Shown here one piece after another: positions 1-10,300 of a DNA stretch of 64,000 nt. Every line of letters begins with the position of its first letter. Position 1 is the first letter of the stretch. The stretch is from assembly GCF_019091455.1 (NCBI RefSeq), contig NZ_JAGXJN010000005.1, positions 62,001-126,000 on the forward strand, read 5' to 3'. The notes under the pieces were generated by a model that was given only the letters and a program-made list of their open reading frames with translations, was not told the DNA's origin and did not search any database. The stretch is from Chitinophaga sp. GbtcB8. Its GTDB lineage: Bacteria > Bacteroidota > Bacteroidia > Chitinophagales > Chitinophagaceae. Made by a program: the position numbers and the translations under genes.

Positions 1-254
1 GCTATTTCCCTGTTCTTGAGCACTACCTGAAGCGGCTTTTCTATTTTTTCGAATACAAAGGCCGTTCTTAGAATATCATGCCTTTTAAAGATCAGGTTAA
101 AAGCCTGGTTAAATCCGGCAATATCAATGGCTCCCTTTATGTTAAAAGAATATTGCTCCATATAGACCGATGCCGATACCTCAGCCAGCGAATGGAACAA
201 AATACCCTCCTGTAAAGGCGTCAGTTCATATATGTCTTCAAATTTGTGATTCAT
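1..254 (-). CDS. NRPS, N-terminal condensation domain (partial, runs off left edge)
   Basis: This is the first ~84 residues of another NRPS protein, starting at the ATG at 254-252 and continuing beyond position 1. It opens with a condensation-domain entry motif (YELTPLQEGILFHS) followed by the HDILRT segment typical of C-domain N-lobes. The LTPLQEGILFHS form is usual for DCL-type C domains, which accept a D-configured donor. That fits its position directly after a protein ending in an epimerization domain, 45 bp upstream. It should accept the peptide from the D-Asn module and continue the chain. Modules, termination domain and product release are outside the window. Confidence 0.9.
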   Translation of the reverse strand, partial: MNHKFEDIYELTPLQEGILFHSLAEVSASVYMEQYSFNIKGAIDIAGFNQAFNLIFKRHDILRTAFVFEKIEKPLQVVLKNREI

Positions 255-299
255 AGATTTCTTTATTCAATGGGAGGTTACAGTTACCGCATTTCGGGA

Positions 300-3200
300 T
301 CAGATCAGGCTATCTATTACATCAAGGTCTCCGGATGACAGTCCCTGGTAAGTCAGATCGGAAGGGCTTAAGAGTGTACCTTCCCGCTCCTCTGTTTCTG
401 AGATCAGCATAGCCAGGTTGTTTTTATAGGTCAGCAATACATCCGTCATTGTTTCCTCTTTAAAATGCTTACCATTATAAGCAAGCTGGATTACGAGATC
501 ATTGTCAATCATCACTCCTGAGAATAAGAACTGGTACTCACGGATCTCTGCCGGGTCCATTAATTCACCGAGGCTCATTGACACAACATCGAATGAACCT
601 GTTTTTGCCTGTCTGAATTGCCCGAGATAATTAAAACAAACCGCCGGTCTATACAGCTTTAACCGGTCTTCAGCGGGAAGCATATAAGCAGCAACATTAT
701 ACGCCAGCGCCAGCCTGGCGGCACGATTCAACGTTTCCTTACAATAACGCAATTCCTGGATTCCCTGTCCTGCCTCATCCCCGTTTAACAGTACCGGGTA
801 AATATTTGTAAACCACCCAACTGTCCGGCTAACATTCAGGTTTTCCGGAAGATGATCTCTTCCATGAGATTCTACAGATAAGTACAGCGCCTCCCTGTTG
901 AAACACTGCCTGTAGGTACGTCCCAGCGCACAAACTAGGAAATCAGTGATCCCTGTTTTCAGCTTTTCATGTAATGACTGCCCCAGTAACTGTGCCGTAA
1001 GCTGTTTTCCAATGCTGATATTCACCTTACGCTCATTCCCTACATAGTCCGGAACATCCGGATCAAGTTCAGCGGGAACATTCTCCGGAATACCTTGCTG
1101 CAGGGACTTCAGCTGCCTTGTTTCCTGCCGCAGCTGATCGCTCAGGCTATACCGGAATAGTGATTCTGCCCAGACCTTATAGGCATCTGTTTTCATTGGC
1201 AATGGTGCATTTCCTGCTGATCTCAGCAAGGTATCCAGGTCTTCCAGCAGTATTCTCCATGATACGCCATCCATCACCAGGTGATGAACAGATATGATTA
1301 AATGCTGCTTATCATTTACTTTAAATTCAGCCGCTTTAATCAGTGAAGCATCGTTCAATTGTATACTATCATGTAAGGCACTTATTTGCTGCGCTAAAAG
1401 AGGGTCATTTAACGTGGGAAATGTTCCCAGCGCATAAACCTGATGCCCGGGGATATCCGGCCGGTTAAGCTGCAACACTTTCCCCGGATATTCATCCAGG
1501 TCAAATGTTATTCTTAACGCATCGTGATGCTGTATCAGCCTGGAAAAAACCCGTTCCAGCATATCTGCTCCCGTTTCCTTCTCAAGACCAACAATAACAG
1601 CCTGGTGAAACTTATGAGGATTTACTGTATATAGCTGAAAAAAACGATGCTGAATGGGAGTCAGGGGAATTTCTCCGGTTACCTCCTCCTGCGCGGACGT
1701 TACTGTTAATGGCGCCAGGTCTGCTGCAATTGCCTGAATGGACAGCTTATTGAATATATCTCCTACTTCGAGCTGGTAGCCCTTATTCTGAACACGTGAA
1801 CAGATCTGAATTCCTATAATTGAATCCCCGCCCAATGAAAAAAAGTTATCATTGATACCTATGTCTTCCCTACCCAGCACTTCTTTCCAGATAGCTGCCA
1901 GCAGTTTTTCCTGTGCTGTCCGCGGGGCTACATATTCCCGCTGTACTGCGGCTGAGGGATCGGGAAGCTGACTATAATCCAGCTTGCCGTTTGTTGTTAA
2001 CGGAAATTTTTCCAACCGGATATATTGCCGGGGGATCATATAACCGGGGAGCACCTGCTCTAAACAGGAAGGCGCAAAATCCTCCGATGATGACGACCGG
2101 TAATAAGCGATCAATTGCCCGTTATTCACTACCACGATGGCTTCCGCTATATCTTTCTGCCGTCTCAGCACGGCTTCCACTTCTCCCGGCTCTACCCGGT
2201 GGCCCCTGATCTTTACCTGCCGGTCTTTACGACCTATATATGCTACTTCTCCGTTCGGGAGCCATCTCCCCCGGTCTCCCGTCAGGTATACCCGCCGTTC
2301 TTTCAATGGCCCGTTGCTCAGATCAATAAACTTCCGGTCCGTTTCTTCCGGCTGATTAAAATAACCCAGGGCCAGGCCTGGACCTGCCACCACAATTTCT
2401 CCGGCTATGCCTATTGGCTGCAGCTGGTAATGATCATCTACAATATAGATCCGGTTACCGGCCATAGGGACACCGATATTTATTTCCCCCACTGCCCCGA
2501 TCTTCTTTACCGTACAGCCGATCGTAATCTCAGTAGGCCCGTACTCGTTATATATTTCTATCTCACTGCTGATAGCATGTAAACAACGTACATGACTGCT
2601 ATGCAGGGCTTCGCCTCCGACAATTACCTTCCGCACGCCGGTACCTGCTACGTTCATTTCCCGCAGCACCTCTATATGAGAGGGTGTTAACTTCACCGTG
2701 TTTACACCGGAATTCACATCAAAAACTTTTGCCAGGACGGTTCCCCCTTCGCTTTCCGAAAATATTTCCAGGCAATCGCCCCTTAACAGGGTTGTAAACA
2801 GGCTGGTGAGTGTTAAGTCAAAAGAGGGGGAAGTAAAAAAGGCAAAGCGATGCCCGGTTGTATCATTAAAATAGTAACTGTTGGCCCAGGACACATAGTT
2901 AGCAATACTCCCATGGCTGATCATGACGCCTTTCGGCGTGCCCGTAGAGCCGGATGTATACAACATATAACAGCCATCTTCACTGCTCAGGGGCGCCGGA
3001 GCCACCGCCTGCTGGCCGGCGGCTGCGATCTCTGTTTCCTGCAGATCTATCACCAGCAGCCTGCCCGGGTAGATCGCCATCAGGTCGTTCATGTAAAAAG
3101 ACTCGGTGATCAGCACTGCAATGCCGCTGTCTGCAATAATGGACGCGATGCGGCCGGAAGGATACTGCGGGTCTATCGGAATAAAGACCGCACCAGCCAT

Positions 3201-6200
3201 GATCGTTCCCAGTATGCTGGTAACCATATCTGCCGAGCGATCCAGCAGGATGCCCACGTTCTCCCCCTTACGGACAGAAAGATCTTTTATCAGAAAATGG
3301 CTCAGGGCATCTGAGCGTGCCTCCAGCAACGCATAAGTAAGCGCTTTCCCTTCATGGCTGATGGCGATGTTATCTCCATGAGAAAGGCATATTTCCCTGA
3401 AACCGGTTATCAGAGATCTTGCCGGGCTATTATTACTGCTGCTGCTGTTGAAAGTATCTGTCAGTAAATTAATTTCCTCGGGGCGCAGCAGCAGGTTATT
3501 CGAAAGGGGTAAACTATTGTTTTCCAGGAAAAATTCAAGCAAAAGCTTGTAGTACAGGCCAAAATATTTTATTTCAGCTTCATGGTAAATAACCGGGTTA
3601 TAAGCAATACTGTAACCCATCCTGTTATTTGCAACGCCAAACCCAAAATCGAAATTTGTATTGGTGCTTTCAAAATATTCAACAATGGAGTCAACAACCG
3701 GTACCTCTTTCGCATGCTGATAAATATGAAAGTCAACGTAGCTGAACAGCACATCAAAGATCACTTTGTTTTTATCTGTTTCAAGCTGCTTTTTTATTTG
3801 AACGAAAGAAAGTTTGTCTACGCTCTTTAGATTTATCAACTTATCATTTACCCGCTTCAACAATTCTCCGGATGTAAATTTCCCTGCCCCTACATCCAGT
3901 TTAAATGGCACTGAATTCAGGAAACACCCGATAATTTTTTCACCGTCTTCTATGGCCGGTCGGCCGTCAGAGACCAATCCTACAATAACTTCATCTTTTA
4001 AGGTCGTCAGATGTACAAGATATAAGAATACGGCAAAGCAAACATGCTTAACACTCATATCAGCGTCTGATGCAGCCGCCAGCAGCTTATGCTGCAATTC
4101 CTTGTCAAGCTCAAAATAGCTGCGGCGTGTAACAACTTTTGTTTCATACGTTCCGCTTTTGAATGGCAATCCACTAAAGGAACTTTCCCTTAGCTCATTT
4201 TTCCAGAACCCGGTAACCTCTTTGTTATTAGCCATCTTCAACTGCTCTACCAGGTAATCCTTGTAGGAAGCCTTTAGCGGATATATATTTACCGGGTTGT
4301 TTTGCTTTAAGTCCTGGTAAAGATTATTCAATTCAGTAATGAGCGATGCCCTGCTCCAACCATCGATAATGGCATGATGAAAACTAAATAACAATCCGAT
4401 CTCATCGTTATTCATATCGTAGATCATTACCCGCCATAAGCCGGGTTCATCATTGAATCCCTGCTGACGGTCGAGCTCCATATCCTTCTCTATGACTGAC
4501 TTTTGAACGGCCTGTATTTCTGAAGATACATTGCGATACTTCATTTTTGATGTTATATCGAATGGCTTCATAACAATCTTATACGGTATTTCCGTATTGT
4601 TGATCACATACCTGCTTCGCAGTATTTCGTGCTTATCTGCAATTTTCTGAAGGGCATTCTGTAAAAGGGAAAGATTAAACGCATTATCCTTAAACTGATA
4701 GAAGAATTGATCATGATAGGTACTTGCTGCTTTTTGTAAACGGTTATGAAAGATCATGCCTGCTTCTATATCGCTTAACGGATAAACATCTTCCCATTTG
4801 CCGGTTTCTATTCCGGCAGCTTCATTATCCCCGGTCACCTTGTTTTTAAAGTCCGACAAATACTGCAGTATTGCATTTCCTTCCTCTTCGTTTTCTACCT
4901 GGAACTCCTGTTCCAGTCTTTCGAGTAAGCCAATAATAGATTGCTGATTAAAAACATCTTTTATCTCCAGGGTAACCCCAAATACCTTGTTGATCTTACT
5001 TACCAGGCTGATTGCTTTGATAGAGTCGCCACCTAATGAAAAAAAGTTATCATTGATACCCACCCGCTCTCTTTCCAGCACTTCTTTCCAGATAGCTGCC
5101 AGCAGTTTTTCCTGTGCTGTCCGCGGGGCTACATATTCCCGCTGTACAGCAGCTGTGGGATCGGGAAGCTGGCTATAATCCAGCTTGCCGTTTGTCGTTA
5201 ACGGAAATTTTTCCAACCGGATATATTGCCGGGGGAGCATATAACCGGGGAGCACCTGTTCTAAACAGGAGGGCGCAAAATCCTCCGATGATGACGACCG
5301 GTAGTAAGCGATCAATTGCCCGTTATTCACCACCACGATGGCTTCCGCTATATCTTTCTGCCGTCTCAGCGCGGCTTCCACTTCGCCCGGTTCTACCCGG
5401 TGGCCCCTGATCTTTACCTGCCGGTCTTTACGGCCTATATATGCTATTTCTCCGTTCGGGAGCCATCTCCCCCGGTCTCCCGTCAGGTATACCCGCCGTT
5501 CTTTCAATGGCCCGTTGCTCAGGTCAATAAACTTCCGGTCCGTTTCTTCCGGCTGATTAAAATAACCCAGGGCCAGGCCTGGACCTGCCACCACAATTTC
5601 TCCGGCTATGCCAATTGGCTGCAGCTGGTAATGATCATCTACAATGTAGATCCGGTTACCGGCCATAGGGACACCGATATTTATTTCCCCCACTGCCCCG
5701 ATCTTCTTTACCGTACAGCCGATCGTAATCTCAGTAGGCCCGTACTCGTTATATATTTCTATCTCACTGCTGATAGCATGTAAACAACGGACATGACTGC
5801 TATGCAGGGCTTCGCCTCCAACAATCACCTTCCGCACGCCGGTATCTGCTACTTTCATTTCCCGCAGCACTTCTATATGAGAGGGTGTTAACTTCACCGT
5901 GTTTACACCGGAATTCACATCAAAAACTTTTGCCAGGACGGTTCCCCCTTCGCTTTCCGAAAATATTTCCAGGCAATCGCCCCTTAACAGGGTTGTAAAC
6001 AGGCTGGTGAGTGTTAAGTCAAAAGAGGGGGAAGTAAAGAAGGCAAAGCGATGCCCGGTTGTATCATTAAAATAATAACTGTTGGCCCAGGACACATAGT
6101 TGGCAATACTCCCATGGCTGATCATGACGCCTTTCGGCGTGCCGGTAGAGCCGGATGTATACAACATATAACAGCCATCTTCACTGCTCAGGGGCGCCGG

Positions 6201-7370
6201 AGCCACCGCCTGCTGGCCGGCGGCTGCGATCTCTGTTTCCTGCAGATCTATCACCAGCAGCCTGCCCGTGTAGATCGCCATCAGATCGTTCATGTAAAAC
6301 GACTCGGTGATCAGCACTGCAATGCCGCTGTCGGCAATAATGGACGCGATGCGGCCGGAAGGATACTGCGGGTCTATCGGTATAAATACCGCACCAGCCA
6401 TGATGGTTCCCAGTATGCTGGTAACCATATCTGCCGAGCGATCCATCAGGATGCCCACGTTCTCCCCCTTACGGACAGAAAGATCCTTTATCAGAAAACG
6501 GCTCAGGGCATCTGAGCGTGCGTTCAGCAACGCATAAGTAAGCGTTCTTCCTTCATGGCTGATGGCAATGTTATCGCCATGAGAAAGGTATATTTCCCTG
6601 AAAACGGTTATGAGAGACTTTGCCGGGCTATTATTGCCGCTGCTGCTATTGAAAGTATCCGTTAACAATTTTATTTCTGCCGGATGGATATACCTATATC
6701 CGGCAATGGCGCAATAAGGATCCTTCAGTATTTCGGTTAGCAGATTTCCAAAGTTGTTCAGCAGATTCGCGGCAATTTCCCTGTCGGCAGCGAGGCTGTT
6801 AAAATTCAACCTGAGCGCGGAAACATCCGGCCAGCCTACCAGCGATATCCTGCATGCATGATCCTGCATCGCTTCATCCGGGCCCTGTTCTTCGCCACTC
6901 AGCAGGGCAACAGCATTGCGGAAGGCAGGATATTTGTCGTCACTGTTTGCGGGCATATTTCCGGCGGAAGCCAGCGACTTATTAATCTCAGGCTTCATAT
7001 CATTGAATACCGATTTGAAATTCGTATCTGCCCTCATCCGGCAGGCCAACAATAGATTTCCCTGGTAAGCACCCGTCCCTTCATTTGGGAAATCAGTTAC
7101 TGTGAATATATCCTGCTGACCTGTATACTTAAAGATCAACACATTTAGCGCTGACAGATAGTAAGTAAATATTAAATAAGGATCATTGTTACAAAGGTTT
7201 TTAATTTTACCTGTAATATCAGGATGCAGGTCCATCGAAACCACGGATCCTACAAAGCCGGCAGCTGCCGGTTCGCGAAAAAAAGGCAGGCTATAGGTGT
7301 TTCCGCTGCTTTGGAACTTTTCCCTCCAATATCTTCCCTGAATGGCAATTTGATCGGGTATATTTATCAT
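300..7370 (-). CDS. NRPS: half-C-A(Asn)-T-C-A(Asn)-T-E
   Basis: This 2356-residue two-module NRPS is in the cytosolic assembly line. Domains by approximate residue: C-terminal half of a C domain without HHxxxDG (1-230), A1 (255-750), T1 (GGDS Ser near 782), full C (860-1300, HHAIIDGW near 998), A2 (1325-1830), T2 (GGDSI), and E (1910-2340, HHLVMDGVSW and FNYLGQF). Both A domains read by eye as DLTKIGEIGK, close to the known Asn code DLTKLGEVGK, so both probably activate Asn. The second Asn would be converted to D-Asn by the E domain. A1-T1 and A2-T2 are almost identical at DNA level. The internal C begins YPLSDIEAGMIFHN, which resembles DCL-type C domains although no E domain precedes it. The start is 20 bp after the upstream KS/aminotransferase gene, so the genes are co-transcribed. 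Confidence 0.93.
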   Translation of the reverse strand: MINIPDQIAIQGRYWREKFQSSGNTYSLPFFREPAAAGFVGSVVSMDLHPDITGKIKNLCNNDPYLIFTYYLSALNVLIFKYTGQQDIFTVTDFPNEGTGAYQGNLLLACRMRADTNFKSVFNDMKPEINKSLASAGNMPANSDDKYPAFRNAVALLSGEEQGPDEAMQDHACRISLVGWPDVSALRLNFNSLAADREIAANLLNNFGNLLTEILKDPYCAIAGYRYIHPAEIKLLTDTFNSSSGNNSPAKSLITVFREIYLSHGDNIAISHEGRTLTYALLNARSDALSRFLIKDLSVRKGENVGILMDRSADMVTSILGTIMAGAVFIPIDPQYPSGRIASIIADSGIAVLITESFYMNDLMAIYTGRLLVIDLQETEIAAAGQQAVAPAPLSSEDGCYMLYTSGSTGTPKGVMISHGSIANYVSWANSYYFNDTTGHRFAFFTSPSFDLTLTSLFTTLLRGDCLEIFSESEGGTVLAKVFDVNSGVNTVKLTPSHIEVLREMKVADTGVRKVIVGGEALHSSHVRCLHAISSEIEIYNEYGPTEITIGCTVKKIGAVGEINIGVPMAGNRIYIVDDHYQLQPIGIAGEIVVAGPGLALGYFNQPEETDRKFIDLSNGPLKERRVYLTGDRGRWLPNGEIAYIGRKDRQVKIRGHRVEPGEVEAALRRQKDIAEAIVVVNNGQLIAYYRSSSSEDFAPSCLEQVLPGYMLPRQYIRLEKFPLTTNGKLDYSQLPDPTAAVQREYVAPRTAQEKLLAAIWKEVLERERVGINDNFFSLGGDSIKAISLVSKINKVFGVTLEIKDVFNQQSIIGLLERLEQEFQVENEEEGNAILQYLSDFKNKVTGDNEAAGIETGKWEDVYPLSDIEAGMIFHNRLQKAASTYHDQFFYQFKDNAFNLSLLQNALQKIADKHEILRSRYVINNTEIPYKIVMKPFDITSKMKYRNVSSEIQAVQKSVIEKDMELDRQQGFNDEPGLWRVMIYDMNNDEIGLLFSFHHAIIDGWSRASLITELNNLYQDLKQNNPVNIYPLKASYKDYLVEQLKMANNKEVTGFWKNELRESSFSGLPFKSGTYETKVVTRRSYFELDKELQHKLLAAASDADMSVKHVCFAVFLYLVHLTTLKDEVIVGLVSDGRPAIEDGEKIIGCFLNSVPFKLDVGAGKFTSGELLKRVNDKLINLKSVDKLSFVQIKKQLETDKNKVIFDVLFSYVDFHIYQHAKEVPVVDSIVEYFESTNTNFDFGFGVANNRMGYSIAYNPVIYHEAEIKYFGLYYKLLLEFFLENNSLPLSNNLLLRPEEINLLTDTFNSSSSNNSPARSLITGFREICLSHGDNIAISHEGKALTYALLEARSDALSHFLIKDLSVRKGENVGILLDRSADMVTSILGTIMAGAVFIPIDPQYPSGRIASIIADSGIAVLITESFYMNDLMAIYPGRLLVIDLQETEIAAAGQQAVAPAPLSSEDGCYMLYTSGSTGTPKGVMISHGSIANYVSWANSYYFNDTTGHRFAFFTSPSFDLTLTSLFTTLLRGDCLEIFSESEGGTVLAKVFDVNSGVNTVKLTPSHIEVLREMNVAGTGVRKVIVGGEALHSSHVRCLHAISSEIEIYNEYGPTEITIGCTVKKIGAVGEINIGVPMAGNRIYIVDDHYQLQPIGIAGEIVVAGPGLALGYFNQPEETDRKFIDLSNGPLKERRVYLTGDRGRWLPNGEVAYIGRKDRQVKIRGHRVEPGEVEAVLRRQKDIAEAIVVVNNGQLIAYYRSSSSEDFAPSCLEQVLPGYMIPRQYIRLEKFPLTTNGKLDYSQLPDPSAAVQREYVAPRTAQEKLLAAIWKEVLGREDIGINDNFFSLGGDSIIGIQICSRVQNKGYQLEVGDIFNKLSIQAIAADLAPLTVTSAQEEVTGEIPLTPIQHRFFQLYTVNPHKFHQAVIVGLEKETGADMLERVFSRLIQHHDALRITFDLDEYPGKVLQLNRPDIPGHQVYALGTFPTLNDPLLAQQISALHDSIQLNDASLIKAAEFKVNDKQHLIISVHHLVMDGVSWRILLEDLDTLLRSAGNAPLPMKTDAYKVWAESLFRYSLSDQLRQETRQLKSLQQGIPENVPAELDPDVPDYVGNERKVNISIGKQLTAQLLGQSLHEKLKTGITDFLVCALGRTYRQCFNREALYLSVESHGRDHLPENLNVSRTVGWFTNIYPVLLNGDEAGQGIQELRYCKETLNRAARLALAYNVAAYMLPAEDRLKLYRPAVCFNYLGQFRQAKTGSFDVVSMSLGELMDPAEIREYQFLFSGVMIDNDLVIQLAYNGKHFKEETMTDVLLTYKNNLAMLISETEEREGTLLSPSDLTYQGLSSGDLDVIDSLI
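1834..3459 (-). repeat. 1.6-kb direct repeat, copy covering A2-T2 of the Asn NRPS
   Basis: This stretch matches 5035-6660 without indels at a constant offset of 3201 bp, with only scattered substitutions. It runs from the C-A linker through the whole A domain to the start of the T-domain GGDS motif. Outside these limits the sequences diverge sharply. It is a duplicated or gene-converted A-T unit, not a mobile element. Confidence 0.92.
5035..6660 (-). repeat. 1.6-kb direct repeat, copy covering A1-T1 of the Asn NRPS
   Basis: This is the partner of 1834-3459. Protein differences are few, for example KVAD against NVAG near the middle of the A domain, and all ten specificity-pocket positions are the same in both copies. 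The repeat is long enough to confuse short-read assembly, so copy number deserves care. Confidence 0.92.
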
Positions 7371-7390
7371 CGGAACGTTAAATGGATAGG

Positions 7391-10300
7391 TTAGAACAAT
7401 TCTTTCTTTTCAAATACATTGTTACTCTCAGGTATAAACCCGCTATCATAATTCAGCTGCCTGATGGGAACATGCAGCTTATTATTTAAAATTTCCTCCA
7501 CGATGCTTATCATTCTTGTTTTCATCAGCGCGATGGTAGAAAACTCATAGAGGCTTGTTTTGTATTCTAAGGATACACAAACGGCGGCGCCCTTAAAAAT
7601 GGAGAAGGTCATATCGAATTTGCTGACATTGGGTTTCAGGTCTATGGGTACAACACCTGACCCGCCAAGCTGCACCTGCTGGTAGTTTCCCAGATCCTGA
7701 TCATTCATGTTCACATCTATATCAAACAACTGATTTCTTGCAATATGCCTTTCAGGCGAAAGGTCCCTTACCAGGCTATCAAATGGATAGATCTGATGCT
7801 TCCCGGCCTCCAGTACCGTATGCTTAACTTTTGACAGCACTTCGGAAAACGTGTCATTACCGGTGATGCTGTCAGCAAGTACAACTGTATTAACATAGAA
7901 ACCGATCTGGTTACTCAATTCCTCCGAAAAGCGGCCGGAATAGGGGCATCCGACCACCACATTTCCGTCACCTGCCTGCTTATTGATCAGCATTTTTATA
8001 ACGGCCACTATTATCATAAAAAGGGTAACATCAAGCCGGCGAGCCATTTCATAGAGCTTAAGCGATTGTTCCGGGGTAAATTCAATTAGTACGGAGTTCC
8101 CTGAAAAGTCCAGGACCTCCGGTCTTTTAAAGTCCGGAGGAATCAGCACCCGTTCTGAAAGAGCACCAATCCTGTTCACCCAATAGTCCCGGTGAATGTT
8201 GCTTTCCCCGGAACGTAAAAACCTGTTGATCCAGCCGGCATAGTCTTTATACTGGATATTCAACGGCTTTAGCGGCGTACTGCTGTTGCCTGTAGCCGCA
8301 TGGTATAAAATAAATATCTCCTTCAGGATAATTTCTATTGAAAAACCGTCTGCTACCAGGTGATGAAAATTGAAGAAGAGATAACAAGCGTCATCCGATG
8401 CCGGGTACAATACCACTTTAAACAAGGGCCCATTATTCAGATCAAACACTTCTTCCATTTCAAGCTCCATCCTCCTGGTGATTTCCTGTCCGCTTTGTCC
8501 ATGAGCCGTTGTATCCACCTGAATGCCATGGATCCCTGCATCAAAAGCATGAATAAATTGTTTAGGGACGCTGTCCACGTCGTCAAAAGTTGTTCTCAGG
8601 CTTTCATGCCGCCTTACTACCTGTTCAAAAGCATGTTGAAAAGCCGGTATATTCAACGGTATTGATAACTTATAGGCGATAGCCAGGTTGTAAGCGTTCA
8701 GTTTCCCGTACAGCTGATGCATAAACCAGAGTCTTCCCTGGGATGGCGACACATCATAATACTTCTCTTCCGGCACCCTGGGGATAGTTCCAATAGGCGC
8801 GTTCCGGCTAACAAATCCATTGTCTATCAGCTCTTCGCAGCCTTGTATCACCGCCGCAATAAAGGTTTCAATATCAGCATCCGTATGTGCGGCAGATAAA
8901 AAACAGGTAGCCCCCTGCCAGAGGTAAATGCCTTTCTCCAATAATGAATAATACAATACCTGCATCACCTTTACGTCCAGCAATGGTTTAAAAGAAAAAA
9001 GCGATCCGCAATTCACTATATGTATTGGAATATTATTGGCATTAAAATAATTATTGAGGTAATTTTTGAGCCGTTCTGTTTTCTCATTTAAAGACCGGTA
9101 TAGTTCTCCGCCCTTTTCTTTAATGATGGTTAGTGTAGCCTTTGCAGATGCCATTGCCAGCGGGTGATGGCAGAATGTGCCTCCTGTTCCTATCCTGTTT
9201 TCGGAAGGCCTGGAGTCATCACCGTATTCCCAGTATCCTCCATCCATGAAGTCCAGGTATTCTTTTTTCCCGCACACAGCCCCCATCGGCATTCCTCCTC
9301 CAAGCACCTTACCATAAGTAACAATATCAGGGACGATATCATAAAAACCCATTGCGCCTTTCGGATGTATTCTAAACCCGGTAATAATTTCATCGAAGAT
9401 CAGCGGAACCTGCGCCTCCTGTGTAATAATCCTGAGCTTTTCAAGGAACTCTTTTGGCTGAAACTCCGGCCGTCTGCTTTGCACAGGCTCCGCCAGGACG
9501 CAGGCGATACGGCCTATGTTATCTCTGATCATATCCAGGGAAGCTTCCTTTCCAAATTCAAGCACCAGTACATCCCTGGTAATACCGCCAGGAATGCCAA
9601 GAGAGTTCGGAACACTGTCCATAGGGTTGTGAGGGCTCTGATCCGCCTGTACCACATCATAAAATCCATGATATGAATTGCTGAATTTAACCACCAGCTC
9701 CCGTTTAGTTTTAGCACGGGAAATTTTAATAGCATGCATAACCGCCTCGGTCCCGGAATTGGCGTAGGCAACCCGTTCCAGTCCTGTAATCTCAGTAATC
9801 AGTTTGGCCACCTCCCCGGCCAGCGGAGACATGGGGCCAACGAAAACGCCGCGCTGTATTTGTTTGAGTAATGCATCCGTCACCTCTGGGTTGTTATATC
9901 CCAATAAATGCACGCCGAAACCCATTACAAAGTCAACATAGACATTCCCATCAAGATCTGTCATTTTACATCCATTGGCCCCGGCTGCTGTTATAGGATA
10001 GATCAGCTCTTTGAAATAATGATCATAATACATTGCCTTCCGGTAGCTGGCAAATTCTTTCCTGTATTGCTGGGTATGCGCTTTGGACTTCCCGGTTCTG
10101 GCCAATACTTTCCGGATCAGCTCCTGGATAAAACGTTTCTGTATATCGTTAAAGGAGGAGCCGGAGTCGGAATAATAGTGTGAAGCCGGCCGTTTTGAAG
10201 AAGGTTCTGTCCTGTTATTTGCCGGATAAATGTATCCCTTCTCTGTTGCGGCAGTCTTTGGTGTTACGTTCCCCCCCGCAGACTTCAGCATATTTATCTG

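Noticed and set aside
300..1700. C-terminal domain of the Asn-Asn NRPS as another condensation domain
   Set aside because: HHLVMDGVSW with a later FNYLGQF motif is typical of epimerization domains, and the next protein starts with its own DCL-type C.
1913..6537. Pairs of similar plus-strand open frames (e.g. 2115-2582 and 5316-5783) that look like a conserved gene family
   Set aside because: They lie antisense inside the two copies of the duplicated A-T unit, so their similarity follows from the minus-strand repeat. They contain no recognisable domain.
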